DNA of 64,000 nucleotides from Hypericum androsaemum. Taxonomy: Eukaryota > Streptophyta > Magnoliopsida > Malpighiales > Hypericaceae. Below are positions 56,280 through 64,000 of this stretch, in pieces. The stretch spans positions 13,383,141 to 13,447,140 of the forward strand of contig OZ023198.1 of the NCBI GenBank assembly GCA_963995505.1, given 5' to 3'. The notes under the pieces were generated by a model that saw only the letters and a program-made list of their open reading frames with translations, made no database searches and was not told the origin of the DNA. Positions within the stretch are counted from its first letter, which is position 1. Each line of letters opens with the position of its first letter. Made by a program: the position numbers and the translations under genes.

Positions 56280-57351
56280 TTTTTTTGTTGAAAAAACTAG
56301 CACCATAATATTAATCATTAGAGTCATATAATAGGAGCTCTTTAAACTCAAAAGGAGGATTATTAACTAAATTCTCATGATCAAAGTGAAGCGAGGTAGC
56401 TTTTACAATTCAATCCGCCACCCTATTAGCATCTCTAGGTATGTACATAAGTTTACACAAAGGTAAGCTCAAAAGGGTAGATTGGATCACCAAAGCCTTA
56501 TCTTCAATAGCCCACTCAAAGTCCCTAGCAGTCGAAACGGTGAGGAAATCTACTGCATTTTTACAGTCTGACTCGATAACAGACTTCCAAAACCTGAAGT
56601 GCTGCTTAACAAGATCAGCAGCCTCACCAATGGCTTCTAATTCAGCTTCAAGAGCTGATGAGGAGAGATTTTCCCGGGTTCTGACGTTGATCACCCTCCC
56701 TGCATGGTCTCGGGCAACTGCTGCAATTCCAGCGGCCCTGGAGGTAGAGTTCCATGCAATATCAACATTAATTTTTATAGCATTTACCTCAGGAGGGCGC
56801 CAACACTCATTGCTGGCCATACTCGGCGTATGGTTATATTCCCTCAAGCTCGAGAATTCTAGATTTTTTTGCATACTTTTTGACCAAGTCAGCTTTGGGT
56901 TTGGAGGCCTTCCTTCAAAAATATATTCATTTCTTGACAACCAGATCTGCCAAGTGGTAAAAGCAATCTGCTGAAACAAGTCCCCTCTGTCCACATCTTC
57001 AAGTGCTTTGATGGAGTTTGTCAGCCAAGATTTAACATCCTGGATCACCACTCTCTCTGGAATAAAACCAGTAGAGGATAGGAACCAAGTTGCTTTGGCG
57101 TGGAGACATTCAATCAACACATGAAGCACATCTTCAACTTCAGCGTTGCAGATTTTACAGCTTTGATCATCAATGATATGCCGCCTTATTAAGTTTTGGC
57201 CTGTAGGGATTGAGTTGGTTGCAGCTTTCCAAAGAAAAGTTCTTATTTTTGGAAAGGCTTTCAGCTTCCACAACATGCGCCACAAAAGGTCGGGAGGAGA
57301 GATAAGGTTATTCAGGTTTTCTCTGATAGAATGATAACCCATGCAAGACAC
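56279..57351 (-). mobile_element. 5'-truncated LINE, zinc-binding and RNase H end
   Basis: The minus strand encodes an open 313-codon stretch with FPKIRTFLWKAATNSIPTG, CKICNAEVEDVLHVLIECLHA (zinc-binding RVT domain), INVDIAWN, ALEAELEAIGEAADL, VIESDCKNAVDFL and IPRDANRVADW (RNase H with its aspartate intact). The frame continues to about 56340 and ends in an A run (plus-strand T8 at 56279-56286). No reverse transcriptase is present, so it is a dead 3' fragment. Target duplication not clear. A different subfamily from the LINE at 11949. Confidence 0.85.
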
Positions 57352-57359
57352 TCATCAAT

Positions 57360-57911
57360 TCTAAAAAATACTCGTTCACTGGTTTCAATTGGTAGTAATT
57401 ATTCTAGATTAAAGCTCAGTATTTTTTTTTAATTATAAAAAAACAACCGAGTTAAATTTTTTTATAAATAAAAGTGTATAAAAACTTGATATAGAATATC
57501 TTTCATCTTAATCATGTTTAGTTCGATTAAATTAGTTAGTCTATATCCGAATACACGGGTAATTTCCGCCAGTGGGCCTTAACTTTCGTCAACAGCAATC
57601 GGGCTCGCCCAGGAGAAAATAAAACCGGGCCCAAGACATTTTCGGCCCAACAAGAGCCCAGTCCTTTAACGGAGCAGGAGAGCCACCCTCCTCTCCTCTT
57701 TCTTCTCCAGCAAGTCGGCCTACTTCAAATTTAATCGACTTCCAGAGAAAAGGAAAAAAATAAATAAATTTTACTTGGAAGAAAAGTCCGCGAAGCCGGA
57801 GAGAAACTCACTCACTCCACAGAGTTCCCCGTCGATCGTTTTCTTCGATTAGGGGTTTGGAATCGGAATCTTACTACTTTCTTTGAGCTTAGCAACCAGA
57901 TCTCGAGCGAG
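57360..57911 (+). promoter_or_regulatory. RPN1 promoter with clustered TGGGC boxes and 5' leader
   Basis: Four TGGGC motifs in 88 bp: 57573-57577 on the plus strand and, as GCCCA, 57629-57633, 57645-57649 and 57656-57660. TGGGC-type motifs are reported in plant proteasome promoters and as TCP site II elements. A pyrimidine tract (CCTCCTCTCCTCTTTCTTCTCC) at about 57687 probably marks the transcription start area. The core of this block is duplicated at 4790-4940. Confidence 0.6.
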
Positions 57912-60900
57912 ATGGCTCCCGACCCTAACGACGCGAGCGGAAGCGGCGCCGCCAGGGAGGAGGCCGCTGTGAAGGTCCCGGCGAAGGACCCGAAGAAGAA
58001 GGACGATAAGAAGGACGATGATCTCGTAAGCTTCGGCTTCCAGCTACTTAGTTGCCGTTTTGGTTCTTCTTTGTTGGTGTTTAGTAGGCGACATTAGGGT
58101 TTTAGTGGGAGTGGCCGGGGTGGTTCTTAGAGCTAGCAGAAGTTTTAGGGTTTGGAAAGTTTGTTTTGATGCGGGAGAATTGGTTGTTGTTGTTGTTGTT
58201 GTTGCAGTCGGATGAAGACCTCGCGCTGAAACAGCAGCTAGAGCTGTACGTGGAGAGGGTTCAGGACCCCGACCCGGCTCTGCAGAAGGTTGCTCTCGAG
58301 AGCATGAGGTGAGTCTTTATCTGTGTCGAAAGTGCTCCTGCATTTACCTGTTTTACAAAGGCAGAGGATTGTATAGTTTGAAACGTTATGCTATTTGATC
58401 ACTGCCATCGTGGGATTCAGGTAGTGTCTCGGGTCGTTAATGGATTGTGAGTTAGTATCTGTAATCATTAAATCACGAGCTCCGCTGGGAATCTGATGTG
58501 GATGCCCTTTATGAGTCTTTTAATTGACCCTGATTTATGATTGAGCTAGTTGAAGTTAGAAGTGACTGAACAACCTTTTGTAAGTGTGGGAAGGAGTTAG
58601 TTTTCGCTGCTATAGGATGAGGCTCCGTGATCCAATTTTTTGCTAAGTAGAGGCTCTGCAATTTACAAGGAGGAGGGAGAAAAAGTAGCTGTTTCTTTTT
58701 TATTGTGCAGCTAGTGTACTTTATGTATATCATACACGCACTATTATTTTCTTGCAGGCAGGAGATTCGAACTGCGACAAGCTCCATGACTTCAGTTCCT
58801 AAGCCTTTGAAGTTTCTCCGTCCACATTACGGAGCTTTGAAAGCTTATTATGAAACAATGACTGATCCAGAGCTAAAGGTATGTCTGCTGGCGTTGGACA
58901 TGCTGCTAAGTCCCGGTATTCAAACAAGCTGATATTAGCTTTCTTTATTGCAGAAATTTTTGGCTGATATACTTTCAGTTTTGGCGCTGACCATGTCTGC
59001 GGAAGGTGAACGGGTATGCCTAGTATATTTTAGTTTGATACTTATAGTTTTTTCGGTTTATCTTGGCTGTACTTTATCAGTATATTATTCTTGTAATCCA
59101 TGTCTTATCTATCTGCTCATTTATCTCTGTTTGAATCTTTTTCATTGAAATTATCTATTCAGGAGAGCTTAAAGTACAGATTGTTGGGTTCAGAAGGTGA
59201 TATTGGTTCATGGGGTCACGAGTATGTCAGGTATAAATCCAGCTGAAAATATTGATCTTAGTGAACCCAGATACGATTAACCATGGTATTTAGTATGATT
59301 GTGTAACTAGTGAATCAACAATATCATTTTAATTAAAGCGCTTGTCTTCTACCAGGAACTTGGCCGGAGAAATTGCCCAAGAATTTGCAAAACGAGAGGT
59401 TTGTAATTTTTCTTATTCATAATGCTACTATCATGGAAGTAATTTGCAAAAGCTTAACCAAAAAAAGTCATTATCATCTTGGTTTGACAAGTAGTAGAAC
59501 ATAAACTCAAACTTGAGGTGCTATGTGTTAACATGTCTTCCAGGTTAAAGCGTTTGAGTGTAATTTGTCTACTCGGGGAATGCTTATATGTTTCATTCTC
59601 TTTGGTATGATGTGAGTTCATTTGCATTGCGGTGACTTTATGAAACTGGGTGTGCTGCTGTTTATTCAGTTGGATATGATTAGAACTGTGTAGCTATCGC
59701 AAATAGAGTATGGGAACAATAATATGGAGGGTTCCAGGTGTAGATCCAAACCGGAGCAATAACAAATGTGTATTTGACCAAAGTCAATAACTTGAACTAG
59801 GATTCTTTCTCCAAGTGACGTGGTCGAAACAACTGGACACACTCGCTGAGAATTTATTGGGGAGCCTTGGCATCAAACTTGATACTAAAGTAGTTCTGTA
59901 TATTGTGCTTTATCTATGCAGCATGGGGCACTGTTTTGTTTAAGGTTTTATGCTATTTTTTAAATTTCAGTCATAGCTGAATGCAGTTTTTTTTTAAAGT
60001 ATTATCTTCGGCTTATCTAAGTTGAAATGGGTAGATTTTTATTGAAATTACTTCTGAATTCTTTTCATGACCTTGTAATACTCTTTGCAGGATGATGAAG
60101 ATCTTCCGTACGATGAAATTATGGATCTAGTTCAGCAGATTGTTGCATTTCACCTGAAGGTATCCTTTGTAATTTTCCCCTGGATTGAAATGCATAAAAA
60201 AAGTATGACAGATACTTTTTTTATTTGTATTCTAGCTGCAACTTCAGATGAACTTGTACATGTTTAGAAAGTCACTTAGCCAATATTTCATTTTTGTGCA
60301 GCACAATGCTGAACCCGAAGCTGTTGACCTTCTGATGGAGGTTTGATTCATGATCATGTCCTTCAGTCTCATATCTGTGCATAACTATTCTCTTTCATGC
60401 TATCTTTTGTTTAATTGGATCCAAACTGATCATTTTTATGGGACCAATGCTTGGTCTGCTCACTCTATCTTGAATTTTAGGTGGAAGACCTGGATCGCTT
60501 GGTTCAGAATGTCGACAACACAAATTTTAAGCGAACCTGCCTATACCTTACTAGTGCAGCAAGGTAATGCCTGGTTTCCTTGTGGTTCTTTATCATGATG
60601 ATGGTGAATGATTATTTAGATGCAGTTGGTTCTATGACTTGCTTTTGTTCACCTGACTCCATCCAGTGTTTGAATTTGTATGGTTGACCTTGTTGCAGAT
60701 ATCTTCCTGGGCCGGATGATACGCTGGTTCTGGATATTGCATACTTGATTTATATGAAGTTTAAGGAATATGCCAATGCTCTGCAGATAGCTCTATTTCT
60801 GGATAACTTGGAGGTATACTGCTGATACCTTTTTTCAATGTTGCTTTGAGTTTCTAAATGCTGCTTGCTAGCGTTCTAAAGTTGCTAATTTCTTGCTTTT

Positions 60901-63492
60901 GTTGTGGAGACTTGAACCAACTTTGGTTTGCATCAACCAGTTATTAAATTCTAAACAACTCTTGGTCACGTGCGTCGCTAACATTTTATCTTTTATGTTA
61001 GCAGTATGTGCAACAGATTTTTACTTCATGTGATGATGTGCTAAAGAAGAAGCAGTTCTGTTACATACTTGCCCGTCATGTGAGTTCCTATTTTTTTGCC
61101 TCCAGCTTCTACCCTCTAGGGGTTGAATTAATTGGTTTTGTATCTTTTGTGCTACTCCACTTATGCAAGCTTAATGACAGGGTGTTAACTTTGAACTCGA
61201 TGAAGATATGGTAGCAGAAGATGAAGACAGAATACCTGCTCAGGATATCATTAACAATATTCAGCTGAGTGAAGCTTATCTTACCCTTGCCCGTGATATT
61301 GAGGTCATGGAGCCAAAATCTCCTGAAGACATCTATAAGGTTTGAATAATGATTCTTTGAAACTTCAAACCATTTTTTTAGAAATTTTGAACAAGGTGAT
61401 GCTAAACTTGAAAGTTCTTTTTTATTATTTCATATGTGGGAAAAAAAAAACTGAAAACAGCAAGTTGGAAAGTTAGGTTCCTGCAAGTTATGAAATACAC
61501 ATATCTGGTATGGAAAAACTGCATACTATTTGGAACCTCGCTGCATACACAGCTTAGCACCTTAAAGTTTGCTCATAAACAATTCTGGACATAAGCAAAA
61601 TTCGATATGGCGTTCTATTATTTTTCTGTGCGAGTTTCTTAATTTGTGTTCTTGCTCCTTGTCAGGCGCACTTGCTTGATGGCAGAGCAAGTGCTGGTGC
61701 TAGTGTTGACTCAGCAAGGCAAAATCTGGCTGCTACTTTTGTTAATGCCTTTGTAAATGCAGGCTTTGGACAGGTGAAGATAAGATTTACATTTCTTGTG
61801 TTCTTTTGTGTATTGGAATGTGTCATGAAGTTGATACTCATCCTAAATGTTGTCTGTCAGGACAAGTTGATGACAGTTCCGTCAGACTCCTCGAGTGGTT
61901 CTTCTGGGAATTGGCTTTTCAAAAATAAAGAGCACGGAAAAGCCAGTGCTGCAGCAAGTCTGGTATGTATGCGTTGAGATTATCATAATCTTTTGAAGTT
62001 TGGATCGAGCACTAATATTTCTGTGTACTTTGTTTAGGGTATGATCATGCTCTGGGATCTTGATTCTGGCCTTGCTCAACTGGACAAGTATTTTCATAGC
62101 AATGACAACCATGTAGTTGCCGGTTCATTGTTAGGAGTTGGGATTGTCAATTGCAGTGTCAAAAATGATTGTGATCCGGTGAGCTTTCCATTATTTTTCT
62201 GTGGGAAAAAAATGTAGCGGCATCTGATGGATAGCATCTCCCATTGATACACTGTTATTTGGCAGGCAATGGCACTCCTAGTTGATTATATTGATAGAGA
62301 AGACCCAGCTATTCGTATTGGTGCAATAATGGGTCTTGGTATTGCATATGCTGGTTGTGCTGATGATCAGGTAGAGTATCTTGCTTTTTTTGGTGAATAC
62401 TTGGCTTTTGCTTTATAAACCATCAATTGAAAGTAAAAGTATGCTGGTTAATTGGTATTATACCTTCTCCATGCATGCTGGTTAATTGGTATTGTACCTT
62501 CTCCATGCATGCTGGTTGTTAATCTGTTGTGTGTTTTCAACCTTTGCTGGTAACTTTAAGTTCTTCAGCTCCTCTTGGTCTGTGCAAATTGTTTGCTTGA
62601 GACATCGTCTCTCTTGTCTGGATTTTCTTTCTCATGTGCTGTGTGATATCTGCTCCGGCACTAGCTGACTTTTCTAACACGACTCGCAGATACGTAATAG
62701 ATTGGTTCCCGTACTTAGTGATCCGAAAGCTCCTCTGGACGTAATAGCATTCACAGCAATTTCCTTGGGCTTGATATATGTTGGTTCTTGCAATGAGGAT
62801 GTAGCCCAGGCTATTATTTTCGCATTGATGGACAGAAGTGAGTCAGAGTTGCAGGATCCTCTTATTCGATTTATGCCTCTCGGACTTGGTCTTCTATATC
62901 TTGGAAAGCAGGTTTGTTTTGAACTGTGTAGGCGGCGCAAATGAAATAATTTCCTTGAACCAAGCTTTTATTCTGTTGGCTGAATGCTTTAACCAGTTGT
63001 CACTCACTTTCCAAGTGACTTTGCTGTTGATTGCATTAAACAGGAAAGCGTGGATGCCACGGCAGAAGTTTCAAAGACATTTAATGAAAAAATAAGAAAA
63101 TATTCTGACATGACCCTCCTATCTTGTGCTTATGCGGGAACTGGGAATGTTCTCAAGGTATTTTGCACTAGTAATCCAATTTGGAACAAAAAACATATTT
63201 GCCTGATTTCGTTGTATTATCTTATGCTCCTATCGTTGAATCTGGCTTAACATCTTTGTTTAAATTCACTCTGCAGGTTCAAAACCTTCTTGGTCATTGT
63301 GCTCAACACCTCGACAAGGGTGAAATCCATCAGAGTCCAGCTGTGCTTGGAATTGCTATGGTTGCAATGGCTGAAGAGTTGGGGCTTGAAATGTCCATAC
63401 GCTCTCTTGAACATCTTTTGCAGTATGGGGAACAGAACATCCGGCGTGCAGTTCCTTTGGCTCTTGGACTCCTTTGCATATCTAACCCAAAG
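57912..63492 (+). CDS. RPN1: 26S proteasome regulatory subunit RPN1 (PSMD2), 3' end outside the window
   Basis: 19 exons, 686 codons of about 890: 57912-58025, 58208-58308, 58758-58878, 58954-59013, 59163-59230, 59356-59398, 60091-60159, 60302-60340, 60481-60563, 60699-60813, 61002-61079, 61181-61339, 61666-61773, 61861-61962, 62038-62178, 62266-62370, 62690-62911, 63044-63157, 63277-63492. The lysine/acidic N-terminus ([19 protein letters not shown]) precedes the conserved [32 protein letters not shown] and [14 protein letters not shown]. From about residue 400 come proteasome/cyclosome repeats ([50 protein letters not shown]). RPN1 is the base scaffold of the 19S particle that docks UBL shuttle factors and the deubiquitinase UBP6. 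All visible junctions are GT-AG and the frame is intact. Confidence 0.96.
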
Positions 63493-64000
63493 GTAATTCA
63501 TCTCACTGAAGAACCTCAAAACTATCGGCCTTGCTAGAGTGGTCACTGTGCATTTCTATTGCTTATCACTAGTTCGATCTGAGCTACATGAATCCCCTAG
63601 TGGTCAATTTAATTTGAAATTAGAGTTTAGAGCTGAAATATGCCATGCATCACCCACAAGTGGTTAGTTCGAACTCGGAAACTCATCCATTAAATGAACA
63701 ATTCCTTAATTTTGATTACTGGAAAGAGTGAATTAGCTAACTTGTCAAAGTGCCTATCTAGGACAAGCACAGCCCATATTAGCTAGCATGATATCGAGAT
63801 CGGCTTGAGCCACTTGAGGGTTGAGAGTTTTCAGGCTTGATATCAATTCTTAAGAAATTCTAGCAGAGAACAGTTAATAAATCCCAATTCGTAAGCACTT
63901 CTAGCTATCAATGAGTCTCCACCTTAAACTTTATCATCAGCAGTCTAATGGTTTGCTATTGGAAGATGTGGAACATCTTGCTGCTTCTAATCTAAACTTT
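63493..64000 (+). other. RPN1 intron running off the window
   Basis: Donor GTAATT after the exon ending ISNPK; no acceptor leading into the expected next RPN1 exon was seen before the right edge. Confidence 0.7.

Noticed and set aside
60160..60301. RPN1 intron 7 donor GTATCCTTTG looks U12-type
   Set aside because: No TCCTTAAC-like branch site lies within 30 bases of the acceptor; treated as an ordinary GT-AG intron with a chance donor match.
1..64000. CRISPR arrays, rRNA genes, organelle insertions
   Set aside because: No regularly spaced identical repeats with unique spacers, and no rRNA or plastid/mitochondrial gene stretch was recognised.

Overview
The window reads as a woody-eudicot-type nuclear chromosome segment. 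It has intron-rich genes with GT-AG junctions, AT-rich intergenic DNA, a plant CC-NBS-LRR pair, and a dense layer of plant transposons. The species cannot be named from the sequence. No tRNA, rRNA or CRISPR array was seen.

Layout. 1-8 kb holds long-terminal-inverted-repeat (TIR) elements and a mosaic of duplicated scraps, including a fused fragment of the RPN1 promoter and the NHX6 3' end, and a broken RPS15 copy. 8.8-10.3 kb is a single-exon BCS1/HSR4-type AAA-ATPase gene (minus strand). 10.4-20.6 kb contains duplicated flanks of that gene without the gene, interrupted by a solo LTR, LINE relics and TIR elements. 22.6-28.1 kb is a plant phosphoinositide phospholipase C gene whose N-terminal EF-hand part is degenerate and whose last (C2) exon is present twice. 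28.6-40 kb is the NHX5/6-type endosomal Na+(K+)/H+ exchanger gene: 22 coding exons, three introns with U12-type signals, and a tandemly duplicated promoter plus exon 1. The upstream copy of that duplication carries a young Copia element lacking reverse transcriptase. 41.9-51.6 kb has two minus-strand RPP13-like CC-NBS-LRR relics that share 3' flanks, separated by a TIR element carrying fragments of a BOI-type RING E3 gene. 52-57.4 kb is repeats and a LINE fragment. 57.9 kb to the right edge is RPN1, the 19S proteasome scaffold gene, with 19 exons visible and its 3' end outside the window.

The genes do not form a pathway. What links the window is its history: the same segments recur two or three times, and because one copy often keeps the empty site, several insertions can be delimited to the base (solo LTR 10565-10947, TIR element 18684-19445, SINE 40607-40691, MITE 46377-46711, Copia 29323-33125). 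All duplication and TIR calls were made by eye.
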